DNA of 64,000 nt. Source: Rhodococcus oxybenzonivorans (GTDB taxonomy: Bacteria; Actinomycetota; Actinomycetes; Mycobacteriales; Mycobacteriaceae). The notes below the pieces were generated by a model. It saw nothing but the letters and a program-made list of their open reading frames with translations. It made no database searches and was not told the DNA's origin. This document shows positions 26,546 through 35,919 of this stretch, piece after piece. The position numbers and the translations under genes were made by a program. The stretch is taken from the NCBI RefSeq assembly GCF_003130705.1, contig NZ_CP021354.1, forward strand, positions 1,612,001-1,676,000, in the 5' to 3' direction. Every line of letters starts with the position of its first letter. Positions within the stretch are counted from its first letter, which is position 1.

Positions 26546-27751
26546 AGCGTTGTTCAAGGCGTACTGCTTGCCGTCATGGGCGGCTTCGTCGGTTACCTGA
26601 TCGGTGGTGTGCTGATTCCCATGCTGTCGACACGGCACTCGCAGCGGATGGCGGAGCAATCCGGGCTGACCATGTCGCAAGTGCTCGACCTCATTGTTCT
26701 GGCGTCGGAAAGCGGCATCGCCGTGGTGGACCAGTTCCACGACGTGGTCCTGTTCAACCCTCGCGCCGAGGAACTCGGCCTGGTCCGCAATCGGCTCGTC
26801 GACGACCGCGCCTGGGTGGCGGCTCTGCGCGTCCTCGAGACCGGTGAGCCCGTAGAAGTCGATCTCAGCGCGAAGGCCCCCCAGCGGGGACGTGACCGGA
26901 TCGCTGTGCGGGGTACCGCACGGCTGCTCAGCAAGGAAGACCACAAATTCGTGGTCCTGTTCGCCGACGACGATTCCGAACAGGTGCGGATGGAGGCGAC
27001 CCGCCGCGACTTCGTCGCCAACGTCAGCCACGAACTGAAAACCCCGGTCGGGGCCATGGGACTGCTCGCCGAGGCACTTCTGGAGTCGGCGGACGACCCG
27101 GAGTCGGTGCGACATTTCGGGGAGCGGGTGCTCCACGAATCGGTCCGCCTCGGCAAAATGGTCACCGAACTGATCGCGCTGTCCCGGCTGCAGGGCGCCG
27201 AGAAGCTCCCCGACCTCGAGGCAGTGTCGGTCGACGAGGTTGTGGACGAGGCCCTGCAACGGTGCAAGATCTCTGCGGAGGCGGCCGGCATCTCCGTCAC
27301 CACCGACCATCCCAGCGGTTTCGAAGTGCTCGGTGACCGCGCACTGCTGGTCACCGCCCTTACCAACCTGGTGCAGAACGCCATTGCCTACTCACCGAAG
27401 CGGACACCGGTGTCGGTGAGCCGCTCGATGCGGGGCGCCAACGTCGCGATCTCGGTCACCGACCGCGGCGAAGGGATCGCCAAAGCCGACCAGGAACGGG
27501 TGTTCGAGCGCTTCTTCCGCGTCGACAAGGCCCGGGCACGGGCGACCGGCGGCACGGGACTCGGACTCGCCATCGTCAAGCACGTCGCCGCCAACCACAA
27601 CGGATCCATCGAATTGTGGAGCAAGCCCGGAACGGGTTCGACGTTTACCCTGCAAATACCTGCACACATCGAGACAGTAGATCCGAACGGCGGGGACGCC
27701 GACGGCGGAAACGTCGGAAAGAGAGAAATCGGTATGGAGGCCAAGCGATGA
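26543..27751 (+). CDS. senX3: Sensor histidine kinase SenX3
   Basis: A 402-residue membrane kinase for phosphate limitation. One N-terminal helix region (about 4-27), a PAS-like sensor (about 50-150), the phospho-His box [11 protein letters not shown], and HATPase motifs ([26 protein letters not shown]) appear in order. With RegX3 and PhoU/Pst it forms the actinobacterial phosphate-sensing system. Its stop overlaps regX3 (ATGA). The intercistronic MIRU-type repeats found between these genes in M. tuberculosis are absent. A leaderless TACGAT promoter precedes it. Confidence 0.95.
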   Translation: MSVVQGVLLAVMGGFVGYLIGGVLIPMLSTRHSQRMAEQSGLTMSQVLDLIVLASESGIAVVDQFHDVVLFNPRAEELGLVRNRLVDDRAWVAALRVLETGEPVEVDLSAKAPQRGRDRIAVRGTARLLSKEDHKFVVLFADDDSEQVRMEATRRDFVANVSHELKTPVGAMGLLAEALLESADDPESVRHFGERVLHESVRLGKMVTELIALSRLQGAEKLPDLEAVSVDEVVDEALQRCKISAEAAGISVTTDHPSGFEVLGDRALLVTALTNLVQNAIAYSPKRTPVSVSRSMRGANVAISVTDRGEGIAKADQERVFERFFRVDKARARATGGTGLGLAIVKHVAANHNGSIELWSKPGTGSTFTLQIPAHIETVDPNGGDADGGNVGKREIGMEAKR

Positions 27752-28437
27752 CAAGTGTGCTGATCGTGGAAGACGAGGAATCCCTGGCCGACCCGTTGGC
27801 GTTCCTGTTACGCAAGGAGGGGTTCGAGACGACCGTCGTCGGCGACGGACCCTCGGCCCTGGCCGAGTTCGATCGTTCCGGCGCGGACATCGTCCTCCTC
27901 GACCTCATGCTCCCGGGTATGAGTGGCACGGACGTGTGCAAGCAGTTACGCAGCCGATCCGGTGTTCCCGTCATCATGGTGACGGCGCGCGACAGCGAAA
28001 TCGACAAGGTGGTCGGACTCGAACTCGGCGCCGACGACTACGTGACCAAGCCGTACTCCGCGCGGGAACTGATCGCCCGGATCCGCGCGGTCCTGCGCCG
28101 CGGCGTCGACAACGACCTCGACGTGGCGCAGGACTCGGCGGTCCTCGAGGCCGGCCCGGTCCGCATGGACGTCGAACGTCACGTGGTGCAGGTCAACGGC
28201 GAGGCGGTCACCCTGCCGCTCAAGGAATTCGACCTGCTCGAATACCTGTTGCGGAACTCGGGCCGGGTGCTCACGCGGGGTCAGCTGATCGACCGCGTGT
28301 GGGGTGCCGACTACGTCGGCGACACCAAAACCCTGGACGTCCACGTCAAGCGTCTCCGCTCGAAGATCGAAACAGACCCGGCCAAGCCTGAGCACCTGGT
28401 GACCGTGCGGGGCCTCGGCTACAAGCTCGAGGCCTGA
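27748..28437 (+). CDS. regX3: Response regulator RegX3
   Basis: A 229-residue OmpR/PhoB-family regulator. The receiver domain (1-120) has the acidic pocket VEDEE, the phospho-Asp in LLDLMLPG and the Lys in TKPYS. The C-terminal winged helix (about 135-227) has [17 protein letters not shown] and [11 protein letters not shown]. It binds promoters of phosphate-starvation genes after phosphorylation by SenX3. Both partners are intact and translationally coupled. Confidence 0.96.
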   Translation: MTSVLIVEDEESLADPLAFLLRKEGFETTVVGDGPSALAEFDRSGADIVLLDLMLPGMSGTDVCKQLRSRSGVPVIMVTARDSEIDKVVGLELGADDYVTKPYSARELIARIRAVLRRGVDNDLDVAQDSAVLEAGPVRMDVERHVVQVNGEAVTLPLKEFDLLEYLLRNSGRVLTRGQLIDRVWGADYVGDTKTLDVHVKRLRSKIETDPAKPEHLVTVRGLGYKLEA

Positions 28438-28444
28438 GCCGACC

Positions 28445-28789
28445 TCAGAACGGGTTGTAGACGTAGACGGGCCGGAACGGGGCGAACATCACCTGCGTGA
28501 TGGCGTGCTCGCGCGCCTGGTCGTCGAACTGACGGCACGACACGGCGACATAATGTCCGTCGCCCTTGCACTCGATGACGCGGGACGTGCCGAAGGGGCT
28601 CAACACGATGGCCTTGTCGCCCCTGTCGCCGAATGCGCCGGGGTCGAGCGGTGCGACGAAGTTCGCGGTCTTGTCGTGATAGGTGTTCCAGCCGTACGGA
28701 TCGTCGGCAGGGTTCGCGGCGGCGACCGGGGCGAGGGTCAGTGCGGCGGCGGCGGTCAACAGGGCAGCGGACAGAATTCGAGCAAGCAT
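28445..28789 (-). CDS. Small secreted protein of unknown function
   Basis: A 114-residue protein with a Sec signal peptide (MLARILSAALLTAAAALTLAPVAAA, cleavage near residue 25) and a mature domain of about 89 residues with two Cys (CKGD and CRQF), likely a disulfide. GGGAGA 4 nt upstream favours the ATG at 28789; a second ATG lies at 28801. It is convergent with regX3 (7-bp gap), and a 28-bp tandem repeat lies upstream. I recognise no family. Confidence 0.75.
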   Translation of the reverse strand: MLARILSAALLTAAAALTLAPVAAANPADDPYGWNTYHDKTANFVAPLDPGAFGDRGDKAIVLSPFGTSRVIECKGDGHYVAVSCRQFDDQAREHAITQVMFAPFRPVYVYNPF

Positions 28790-28801
28790 GTTCTCTCCCA
28801 T

Positions 28802-28857
28802 CGTGGCTGTGCCCGCGAACGGGCCGTGCCGTGGCTGTGCCCGCAAGCGGGCCGTGC
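28802..28857. repeat. Two tandem 28-bp repeats with internal hairpins
   Basis: Two adjacent 28-bp copies (28802-28829, 28830-28857) differ at two bases. Each holds a small inverted repeat: GCCCG-N4-CGGGC in the first and GCCCGC-AA-GCGGGC in the second. They lie between the secreted-protein gene and the Rv0495c-like gene. The type resembles dispersed GC-rich repeats of Rhodococcus, but that is not confirmed here. Confidence 0.6.
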
Positions 28858-28886
28858 CTGGGAAATCGACCGCTGGGTCCGATCCG

Positions 28887-29705
28887 TTACCGGGCCGGGT
28901 TCCGTTGCGCGATAGAGGTGGCGGGATGGACGGCGATGAGACCCAGGCCTGCCCGGCGAGCACACAACTTCGCCAATTCGGCGTAAGCGGCCTTACCGAG
29001 GAGTTCCGCCAGTTCGGGCGCATACGACTGCCACACCGCCTTGGCGCCGACATGGGCGTCGGGTGAGCCGGAGCAGTACCAGGCGAGGTCCTCGCCGCCC
29101 TCGCCCCAGCCGCGCCGGTCGTACTCGGTGATCGTCGTCTTGAGTATCTGCTCGCCGTCCGGGCGTTCGACCCATTCCTGGGTGCGGCGGATCGGGAGCT
29201 GCCAGCACACGTCCGGCTTCACTTCGAGGGGCTCGATCCCTCGCTTCAACGCCATCGAGTGCAAGGCACACCCGACGCCGCCCGCGAATCCGGGGCGGTT
29301 GAGGAAGATGCACGCGCCTTTGTATCGGCGGGTGCGCAGTGCGGGCTCGTCCTCGAGGTCGTCTTCTTCGACGTAGCCCTTCTTGCCGAGACCCTTGTCC
29401 ATGAACTGCCAATCCTCGGGTGTGAGCAGCTTCACCGACTCGTTCAGCTTCTCGAGATCCTCATCGTCGGACAGGAAGGCCCCGTGCGAACAGCAACCGT
29501 CATCGGGCCGGTCCTCGAGGATTCCCTGACACGCCGGCGTGCCGAACACGCAGGTCCAGTGGGAGAGCAGCCACGTCATGTCGGCAGCGATGATGTGCTC
29601 GGCGTTGTCCGGATCGGGAAATTCGACCCACTCGCGAGCGAAATCGAGGGGAACTTCGGGGCTGGGCGTCATCTTGTGGGAACGCCCTGCTTTACCTGCT
29701 GTCAC
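28887..29705 (-). CDS. Rv0495c-like cysteine-rich protein
   Basis: A 272-residue conserved actinobacterial protein. Scattered cysteines ([32 protein letters not shown]) suggest a bound metal or cluster, as in iron/zinc-chelating CxxxCxxCC-type proteins; the reaction is not known. Position matches Rv0495c. The GTG at 29705 is supported by a TACCGT box 8 nt upstream on the minus strand; an ATG at 29672 is the alternative. It is divergent from ppx. Confidence 0.75.
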   Translation of the reverse strand: MTAGKAGRSHKMTPSPEVPLDFAREWVEFPDPDNAEHIIAADMTWLLSHWTCVFGTPACQGILEDRPDDGCCSHGAFLSDDEDLEKLNESVKLLTPEDWQFMDKGLGKKGYVEEDDLEDEPALRTRRYKGACIFLNRPGFAGGVGCALHSMALKRGIEPLEVKPDVCWQLPIRRTQEWVERPDGEQILKTTITEYDRRGWGEGGEDLAWYCSGSPDAHVGAKAVWQSYAPELAELLGKAAYAELAKLCARRAGLGLIAVHPATSIAQRNPAR

Positions 29706-29741
29706 AAAGCCCGACGGTAGACCCAGTACCGTGTCAATGTG
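29703..29741. promoter_or_regulatory. Paired divergent leaderless promoters (Rv0495c-like / ppx)
   Basis: Minus: TACCGT (29719-29714), 8 nt, GTG 29705. Plus: TACCGT (29727-29732), 6 nt, GTG 29739. The two identical -10 boxes face apart, 7 bp between them, and both genes lack a ribosome-binding site. Confidence 0.5.
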
Positions 29742-30692
29742 CGACTAGGGGTACTCGACGTCGGAAGCAACACCGTCCATCTGCTCGTAGTGGACGCCCA
29801 CAGGGGCGGCCACCCCACACCGATGAGCTCCACCAAGTCGACATTGCGGCTGGCGGAGAACACGGACGAACTCGGTGACATCACAGCCGCGGGCGCAGAC
29901 CGCCTGGTGGCGACGGTCGCCGACTTCGCAGCGATCGCGAAGACCTCGGGCTGCGGCGAGCTGATGGCTTTCGCTACCTCGGCCGTGCGTGACGCGAAAA
30001 ACTCGGATGCCGTTCTCGGCCGCGTACATGTCGAGACCGGGGTGAGACTCGAAGTGCTGTCCGGCGTCGACGAAGCGCGGCTGACTTTCCTCGCCGTGCG
30101 CCGCTGGTACGGATGGAGCGCGGGGCGCATCCTCAACATCGACATCGGTGGCGGATCCCTCGAACTGACGAGCGGGGGCGACGAGGACCCGGACGTCGCG
30201 CTGTCGTTACAGCTCGGGGCGGGCCGCCTCACTCGTGATTGGCTCGAGGCCGATCCGCCGGGGAAGCGCAGGGTCGCGGTGCTGCGCGACTGGCTCGACG
30301 CCGAACTCACGGTCCCGTCGAAGGAGCTGCGGGCGGCAGGGGAATGGGATCGTGCCGTCGGCACGTCGAAAACCTTCCGGTCCCTGGCCCGTCTCACGGG
30401 CGCCGCGCCGTCCGGTGCCGGTCCCCGTGTGAAGCGCACGCTCACCTCGAGCGGTCTCAGGCAACTCATAGCTTTCATTTCGCGGATGACGGCGTCGGAC
30501 CGTGCAGAATTAGAGGGAGTGAGCTCCGACCGGTCGCAGCAGATCGTCGCCGGAGCACTCGTCGCGGAGGCCAGCATGAGAGCTCTCGGGGTAGAAGAAT
30601 TGGAAATCTGCCCCTGGGCTCTGCGGGAGGGTCTGATCCTCCGAAAGCTCGACACGGAAATGGGCGGTGAATTGATGGTGGGTGCTCGATGA
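29739..30692 (+). CDS. ppx: Exopolyphosphatase / GppA-type phosphatase
   Basis: A 317-residue ASKHA-fold Ppx/GppA phosphatase: phosphate-1 loop [14 protein letters not shown], the catalytic region with [10 protein letters not shown], and phosphate-2 loop [11 protein letters not shown]. It lacks the C-terminal HD domain of long Ppx proteins, like the short actinobacterial PPX1 (Rv0496 at this position). It hydrolyses inorganic polyphosphate ends. Placement near senX3-regX3 ties it to phosphate physiology. It is leaderless by its TACCGT spacing. Its stop overlaps the next gene (ATGA). Confidence 0.93.
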   Translation: MRLGVLDVGSNTVHLLVVDAHRGGHPTPMSSTKSTLRLAENTDELGDITAAGADRLVATVADFAAIAKTSGCGELMAFATSAVRDAKNSDAVLGRVHVETGVRLEVLSGVDEARLTFLAVRRWYGWSAGRILNIDIGGGSLELTSGGDEDPDVALSLQLGAGRLTRDWLEADPPGKRRVAVLRDWLDAELTVPSKELRAAGEWDRAVGTSKTFRSLARLTGAAPSGAGPRVKRTLTSSGLRQLIAFISRMTASDRAELEGVSSDRSQQIVAGALVAEASMRALGVEELEICPWALREGLILRKLDTEMGGELMVGAR

Positions 30693-31981
30693 CCGAGGAC
30701 AGTCAGCAGATCTCTGTTTCAGAACTGCTCAAACGCAATGGGCAGCAAGTGGAGTCCCGCGGGGGAAGACGTCGTCGCGGCGTCAAGGGCGGAATCTCCG
30801 TTGCCGAGCTGACCGGTGAGATCCCGGTCGTCCGGGATTCATCCGAGTCGCGGGCACTCGATTCCGAGCCGGAGCCCGAATCTGCGTCCGAGCCCGAACG
30901 TAAGCCCGAGCCCGAACGTAAGCCCGAGCCCAAACCTGCGGCGACGCCCACGCGGGCCACCCCGCGGTCGGTGACGGCAGATGAGCGCACTGCCGCATTC
31001 AAGGCGCCGTTCGACGATGACGACGATGACGAGCCCATCGCCAGTCGCCCTGCCGCCCGTCGCCCCGCCGCCGGTCGCAATGGCGCCTCCGCCACGGGAA
31101 CATCACGTGATCATCAGGGCGCCTGGGTGAGTCGGTCCGTCACGCAGGAGCGCCCGAAGCCGGCCGCCCCACCTGTCGCGCCGGCGGCCGCCGAACCCGC
31201 TTCGGTGACGAAAACGCCGGAACCGGCACCCACCGTCGCCGCACCCCGCGTGCAGCCGGCTCCCGCCGCTAAACCTGCCCCCGCCGCCAAGCCTGGCCCC
31301 GCCGCGAATCAGGCTTCTACCGCCAAGCCGGCACCGGAGGTGGAGACCAAGGCCGTCCCGAACGGCACGCCGGCGCCAGCCGCCGCCGGCATGCTCGTCA
31401 AGACACCGAAGAAACCCGAGACCACACCCCAGGACAAGGGGACCGAGCAGTCGGGGGTCAAGCAGTCGGGAACACAGCGGGAGCCCGGGCTGCTGTCCGG
31501 CTCGACGCTTGCCGGCGACCTGATGCGGCAGTCGCGCGACGCGGATGCCGCGAAGGCCAGTGAGGACACCGAGTTGATCGCCGCCGCCACCGACGAGGCG
31601 CCGGAGGCGGAAACCGAGCAGGCCGACGCTCCCCGTCGCTCGCGTAAAGAGGCGAAAGCGGAAGCCGCCAGAGCTGCCAAGGCCGCGAAGGACGTCGACG
31701 GCGCCGAGCAGGAGAGTAGTGCCGCCCGCGAGTGGGCGGTTCTGGCGGGTCAGGGTGTGATCGCGGTGATCGCCGGCGCTCTGTTGTTCAAGGGCTTCGA
31801 GAAGCTGTGGGACGTATTCCCGTGGGTCGCGTTGATCCTCGCCTTGCTCGTCATCGTCGGATTGGTGGCTATGGTGCGCATCCTGCGCCGCACCGACGAC
31901 ATCACCAGCTTCGTGATCGCCGTCGTGGTCGGAATGATCGTCACTCTGGGGCCGCTCGCCTTCATGCTTGCGTCGGGCTGA
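30689..31981 (+). CDS. Low-complexity membrane protein (Rv0497-like)
   Basis: A 430-residue protein coupled to ppx. The N-terminal 300 residues are disordered: E/P repeats (two tandem copies of PEPERK), Ala/Pro repeats with repeated PAAKPAP, and a basic SISV...GRRRRG start. The C-terminus has three membrane helices (about residues 350-430: VLAGQGVIAVIAGALL, VALILALLVIVGLVAMV, FVIAVVVGMIVTLG). A cytosolic tail on a membrane anchor is likely. Function is unknown; position equals Rv0497. Confidence 0.8.
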   Translation: MTEDSQQISVSELLKRNGQQVESRGGRRRRGVKGGISVAELTGEIPVVRDSSESRALDSEPEPESASEPERKPEPERKPEPKPAATPTRATPRSVTADERTAAFKAPFDDDDDDEPIASRPAARRPAAGRNGASATGTSRDHQGAWVSRSVTQERPKPAAPPVAPAAAEPASVTKTPEPAPTVAAPRVQPAPAAKPAPAAKPGPAANQASTAKPAPEVETKAVPNGTPAPAAAGMLVKTPKKPETTPQDKGTEQSGVKQSGTQREPGLLSGSTLAGDLMRQSRDADAAKASEDTELIAAATDEAPEAETEQADAPRRSRKEAKAEAARAAKAAKDVDGAEQESSAAREWAVLAGQGVIAVIAGALLFKGFEKLWDVFPWVALILALLVIVGLVAMVRILRRTDDITSFVIAVVVGMIVTLGPLAFMLASG

Positions 31982-31988
31982 GTTGCTC

Positions 31989-32930
31989 ATGGTCGGGGAC
32001 AGTGGGTACGTACAGGCGCGGCAGACACCGCGCGGGCGCAAGGTTCTGGTCGGGCTGTCGACGGCGTCGGTATATCCGGAAAACGCTGAGGCGGCCTTCC
32101 GATACGCGGCGGAACTGGGGTACGACGGCGTCGAGTTGATGGTGTGGGCGGAGTCGGTGAGCCAGGACATCGGTGCCGTGGCCGCACTGGTTCGCAAGTA
32201 TGCGATGCCGGTTCAGGCGATTCACACCCCCTGTCTGCTGATCTCGCAGCGAGTGTGGGGCGCCGACCCGGTGGCGAAGCTCGACCGTTCGGTGCGCACC
32301 GCGGAGGCGTTGGGCGCGACGAGCGTCGTGGTGCATCCACCGTTCCGCTGGCAACGCCGGTATGCGGAGGGGTTCAGCGACCAGGTCGCCGCGCTGGAGG
32401 AGCGCAGCGACGTGATCGTCGCAGTGGAGAACATGTTCCCGATGCGGGCGGACGGCTTCTTCGGAAGCAAGGAACGTTCGGCCGAGCGGCTTCGTCGTCG
32501 CGGCGGCCCAGGTGCCGCGTTGTCGGCGTTCAGTCCTTCCTACGACCCCACCGATTCCGGCCATGCCCACTACACGCTCGATCTCTCGCACACCGCCACT
32601 GCGGGTATGGACGCGATGAAGCTGGCGGAGCGGATGGGGTCGGGGCTGGCGCATCTGCACCTCGCCGACGGCCGGGGAGCCTCGATGGACGAACACCTCA
32701 TTCCCGGGCACGGCGGACAGCCGTGCGCAGAGGTATGCCGTCACCTCGTCGACTCCGGCTTCGAGGGACAGGCTGTGATCGAGATCAACACTCAGAACGC
32801 GCGGACCCGGCGCGAGCGGGCGTCGATGCTCGGTCAGGCGCTGGCCTTCGCCAGGGAACACCTCGGGACGGGCCGTGCCACGTCCGGTTCGGCACGTAGC
32901 CGCCCCGGCGGCGATCACGACGACACCTGA
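31989..32930 (+). CDS. Sugar phosphate isomerase/epimerase-fold protein (Rv0498-like)
   Basis: A 313-residue AP-endonuclease-2-like TIM barrel: VHPPFRWQ, VAVENMFPM, TLDLSHTATA, HLHLADG and IEIN provide the His/Glu/Asp metal residues of the xylose isomerase-like family. The substrate is unknown. The ATG at 31989 lies 7 bp after the Rv0497-like stop. The C-terminal 30 residues are charged and disordered, longer than in mycobacteria. Confidence 0.82.
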   Translation: MVGDSGYVQARQTPRGRKVLVGLSTASVYPENAEAAFRYAAELGYDGVELMVWAESVSQDIGAVAALVRKYAMPVQAIHTPCLLISQRVWGADPVAKLDRSVRTAEALGATSVVVHPPFRWQRRYAEGFSDQVAALEERSDVIVAVENMFPMRADGFFGSKERSAERLRRRGGPGAALSAFSPSYDPTDSGHAHYTLDLSHTATAGMDAMKLAERMGSGLAHLHLADGRGASMDEHLIPGHGGQPCAEVCRHLVDSGFEGQAVIEINTQNARTRRERASMLGQALAFAREHLGTGRATSGSARSRPGGDHDDT

Positions 32931-32982
32931 CCTGAACCGCGGGCGATGAGGCCATTCCTGCTGCGGTAAGCTGACACCACCA

Positions 32983-33003
32983 TTGGATAGCTGGAGTATC
33001 CAA
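32983..33003. promoter_or_regulatory. Inverted repeat upstream of the MerR-thioesterase pair
   Basis: TTGGATA / TATCCAA (32983-32989 and 32997-33003) with a 7-nt spacer, 37 bp before the MerR start. A perfect palindrome at this distance suits autoregulation by the adjacent MerR protein. The repeat is seen; the regulator is inferred. Confidence 0.5.
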
Positions 33004-33040
33004 CGATGGAGTCCCTGATCGAGTCGCGGTAGGAGGCACC

Positions 33041-33673
33041 GTGCGCGTGTCGGAACTGGTTGCCTGTACCGGCGTTCCCCTGGCGACCGTGAAGTACTAC
33101 CTGCGCGAGGGTCTGCTGATGCCGGGCGAGGCGACGAGTGCGACTCAGGCCAGGTACGGCGAAGAACACGTTCGGCGCCTCGGGCTGGTGAAGGCACTCG
33201 CCGGGGCCGGACTCCCGATCCCTCGGATCCGGAAGGTCCTCCAGCTCATCGACCACCCCGACGGCTCGCTGTTCGAGGTGCTCGGCCAGGCGATCGGTCA
33301 ACTTCCGCCCTACCTCGACATTCCGGCCGATCCCGGTGACTATCCGCGAGCGCGCGCCGTGCTCGAGAAACTCGGGCAAATCTACGACCCCAGGTACGTG
33401 GCGGTCGCGCAACTCGAACGCGCGCTCGAGGCCTTGGAAGATGCGGGTATCCCGATGACCGAGGAGCGCCTCGACGCCTACGGGCGGCACATTCGCGGTA
33501 TCGCCGAGGTGGACATCGGGCTCATGCCCACCGGCTCGGCAGAGGACGCTGTGCGCTGTGCGGTACTCGGGACTGCGATCTACGAACCGGTGATCGCCGC
33601 GATGCGCCGACTCGCCCATCAGGACATTGCCCAGAATTTCTTTCAGAAAACCGATGAACAGGACGCTTCGTGA
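33041..33673 (+). CDS. MerR-family transcriptional regulator
   Basis: A 210-residue protein with an N-terminal MerR helix-turn-helix (VSELVACTGVPLATVKYYLR) and wing (GEATSATQARYGEEHVRRL), then a helical effector region with no metal-binding Cys set. AGGAGG 4 nt before GTG 33041 sets the start. It is coupled to the thioesterase (GTGA overlap), so it probably regulates that gene and itself through the palindrome upstream. This gene is not expected in the mycobacterial order. Confidence 0.86.
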   Translation: MRVSELVACTGVPLATVKYYLREGLLMPGEATSATQARYGEEHVRRLGLVKALAGAGLPIPRIRKVLQLIDHPDGSLFEVLGQAIGQLPPYLDIPADPGDYPRARAVLEKLGQIYDPRYVAVAQLERALEALEDAGIPMTEERLDAYGRHIRGIAEVDIGLMPTGSAEDAVRCAVLGTAIYEPVIAAMRRLAHQDIAQNFFQKTDEQDAS

Positions 33674-34512
33674 GCTCTGCACCCTTCCGCGACCTCAACG
33701 CCCTCACCCCCGGCGGTGACGGCACGTTCCAGGCGCACATCGACCCCATCTGGACCATCGGCCCGAAGGTGCATGGCGGCTCCATGATGTCGCTGTGCGC
33801 GGCGGCCGCACGCGCCCGCCTGGTCGACGACGGCGGTGCAGGCGATCTCGCCCGGGTTCAGCCACTCGCAGTGGGGGCCAACTACCTGGCCGCTCCCGAC
33901 CCCGGCGAGGTCACCCTCTCGACCACGGTGCGCAAGCGGGGCAAGCAGGTGTCGTTCGTCGACGTCGAGCTCCGGCAGGGCGACCGGGTCGCCGTCCATG
34001 CGTCGGTCACGCTGGGTGTTCCCGACGCGGGTGAGCCTCACTACAGCGTCGATCATGCGTTGGCCCAGCTTCCAGTGGAGCCGCCCGCCGACGCAGTAAT
34101 ACTCACGCCCGACCACCCGATGGGCCAAATCGTGCACGTGGCTCAGGGATGCGACATGCGCGTCGACGGCACGTCCGCCCACTTCCTCGCCGGCAACCAG
34201 GGCGAGCCGGAGGTGCGCATGTGGGTCCGACCGCGTGCCGACGACGAGAACGACCCAGACACCGCCGCACTGTTCGCCATCATGACGGGCGACATCAGTG
34301 CACCCGTGACGATGAACCGCGGAATGTTCGGGTGGGCACCCACTGTGCAGCTCACCACCTATCTGCGCAGGCAGCCCGCACCGGGGTGGCTCCGCGTGAT
34401 GGCCAGCAGCACGGTGCTCGGCAGTGCGTGGTTCGAAGAGGACCACACGGTCCTCGACTCGACCGGTGCAATCGTCGTGCAAAGCCGTCAGCTGGCCATG
34501 ATCCCCCGCTAG
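33670..34512 (+). CDS. Acyl-CoA thioesterase-like (double hotdog) protein
   Basis: A 280-residue protein of the TesB/4HBT-like double hotdog form typical of actinobacteria (Rv0499-like): HGGSMMSLCAAAARARL is the first hotdog helix, and MNRGMFGWAPTVQLTTYLR with VMASSTVLGSAWFEEDHTVLD the second. It likely hydrolyses acyl-CoA, but the substrate is unassigned. Translation is coupled to the MerR gene (GTG 33670 overlaps the stop). Confidence 0.78.
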   Translation: MSSAPFRDLNALTPGGDGTFQAHIDPIWTIGPKVHGGSMMSLCAAAARARLVDDGGAGDLARVQPLAVGANYLAAPDPGEVTLSTTVRKRGKQVSFVDVELRQGDRVAVHASVTLGVPDAGEPHYSVDHALAQLPVEPPADAVILTPDHPMGQIVHVAQGCDMRVDGTSAHFLAGNQGEPEVRMWVRPRADDENDPDTAALFAIMTGDISAPVTMNRGMFGWAPTVQLTTYLRRQPAPGWLRVMASSTVLGSAWFEEDHTVLDSTGAIVVQSRQLAMIPR

Positions 34513-34548
34513 AAACACGCCGCCACGGGTCGTGGCAGGCTGTCCGGC

Positions 34549-35364
34549 ATGACGAGAATTGCGGTTATCGGAGGCGGCCGGATCGGTGAGGCGCTCATCT
34601 CGGGCCTCCTGCAATCAGGACACGCGGTGAAGGATCTCGTGGTGGCCGAGCAGCATCCACCGCGGGCTGCCGAACTGGCAGCCGAGTACTCCGTGTGTGT
34701 GAGCAGTCCGCAGGACGCCGCCGAGGGAGCCGACGTCATCGTGGTGGCCGTCAAGCCCGGTGACGTCGAGTCCGCGCTTACGGCGGTGTCGAAGGCCGAC
34801 CTCGACGGTGAGCGTGAACAGATTCTCGTGTCCCTGGCGGCGGGCATTCCCACCTCGTACTACGAGAAGCGCCTGCCTGCCGGGTTCCCCGTCGTCCGGG
34901 TCATGCCGAACACGCCGATGCTGGTAGGGGAGGGCGTCAGCGTGCTCGCTCCCGGCCGCCATGTGAAGAAGGACCACCTCGACCTGGTGCGTGGGGTGTT
35001 GTCTGCCGTGGGCAAGGTCGTGACGGTGCCGGAGTCGCAGATCGACGCGGTCACTGCCGTCTCCGGGTCCGGGCCCGCCTACTTCTTCCTCGTCGCCGAG
35101 GCGATGATCGACGCCGGTGTGGGTCTCGGGCTGACCCGCGCGACGGCGTCCGAGCTGGTCGTGCAGACGATGGTCGGTGCCGCAGCCATGCTCGACCAGT
35201 CGGGGGAAAGCACGACGGAACTCCGCGCGGCGGTCACCTCGCCCGGTGGAACCACTGCTGCCGCGATCCGTCAGCTGGAAAAGAACGGTCTCCGATCGGC
35301 GTTCTACGACGCGCTGGAGGCGGCGAAATCGAGATCGGCCGAGCTCGGCACTTCTAGCGAATGA
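34549..35364 (+). CDS. proC: Pyrroline-5-carboxylate reductase
   Basis: A 271-residue Rossmann-fold reductase that makes proline from pyrroline-5-carboxylate with NAD(P)H. The nucleotide motif is RIAVIGGGRIGEAL, with VVAVKPGDVE and the C-terminal signature region containing AVSGSGPAYFFLVAEA and TSPGGTTAAAI. Length and motifs are complete. Position matches Rv0500. It is the last gene before the BldC-like and bS22 genes. Confidence 0.95.
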   Translation: MTRIAVIGGGRIGEALISGLLQSGHAVKDLVVAEQHPPRAAELAAEYSVCVSSPQDAAEGADVIVVAVKPGDVESALTAVSKADLDGEREQILVSLAAGIPTSYYEKRLPAGFPVVRVMPNTPMLVGEGVSVLAPGRHVKKDHLDLVRGVLSAVGKVVTVPESQIDAVTAVSGSGPAYFFLVAEAMIDAGVGLGLTRATASELVVQTMVGAAAMLDQSGESTTELRAAVTSPGGTTAAAIRQLEKNGLRSAFYDALEAAKSRSAELGTSSE

Positions 35365-35488
35365 TATTCGATTGCCCACACCCGTCGCAGTAACCCCATC
35401 CGTCCCGCTAAGCTCGAAGTAGCACGTGCGTGTCTGTTCCGCCGGAGGGGAAGCCGGCGGCGCGAGACGTGCCGGAGGTAAGTGTTTG

Positions 35489-35725
35489 ATGACGTCTGGA
35501 AAAAAGCCGTCGAAGGGTTCAGCCCAAGACGGACAACCGGCCCTGGCCGGAACGCAATTTCTCACAGTCGCCGAGGTAGCGACGCTGATGAGAGTGTCCA
35601 AGATGACTGTGTATCGGTTGGTGCACAGCGGCGAACTGCCTGCCGTCCGGGTGGGCCGTTCGTTCAGAGTGCATGCGAAAGCTGTGCACGACTACCTCGA
35701 AACCTCGTACTTCGATGCCGGTTGA
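35489..35725 (+). CDS. BldC-like helix-turn-helix DNA-binding protein
   Basis: A 78-residue protein: a 20-residue polar N-terminus and a MerR-like helix-turn-helix, LTVAEVATLMRVSKMTVYRL, with wing AVRVGRSFRV. The form is that of BldC-type and excisionase-type regulators that bind direct repeats cooperatively. GGAGG lies 10 nt before the ATG. Position matches Rv0500A. A second BldC-like gene lies at 61892-62119 on the minus strand. Confidence 0.85.
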   Translation: MTSGKKPSKGSAQDGQPALAGTQFLTVAEVATLMRVSKMTVYRLVHSGELPAVRVGRSFRVHAKAVHDYLETSYFDAG

Positions 35726-35775
35726 CCGATCGGCACGAAGAGGGTGACCTCGGTTTCTCCCGGGCGAACCTCACC

Positions 35776-35799
35776 GGTACGATTAGCGACTGTCGTACC
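35776..35799. promoter_or_regulatory. Inverted repeat in the bS22 upstream region
   Basis: GGTACGA / TCGTACC arms with a 10-nt spacer, 121 nt before the bS22 start. The left arm contains TACGAT, which could serve as a -10 box. A long 5' leader follows. Its role is not clear. Confidence 0.35.
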
Positions 35800-35919
35800 A
35801 GCCAGCTGGTGTCGTAAGGCGCTGAGCTAGTTAAAACGAGGCCCAGGCGCCAGAGAGGCGCAGGCGTACGTGACCGGCGTGCGCAGGAACGCTAGAGAAG
35901 AACGTGAGGGACACCCGCT

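Noticed and set aside
30898..30930. Short tandem codon repeats in the Rv0497-like gene as a phase-variable tract
   Set aside because: The two PEPERK units are in multiples of three and would not shift the frame; they are ordinary low-complexity repeats.
31103..32197. Long minus-strand frame over the Rv0497-like gene
   Set aside because: It mirrors low-complexity Ala/Pro coding sequence; GC-rich repeats leave open frames on the other strand by composition alone.
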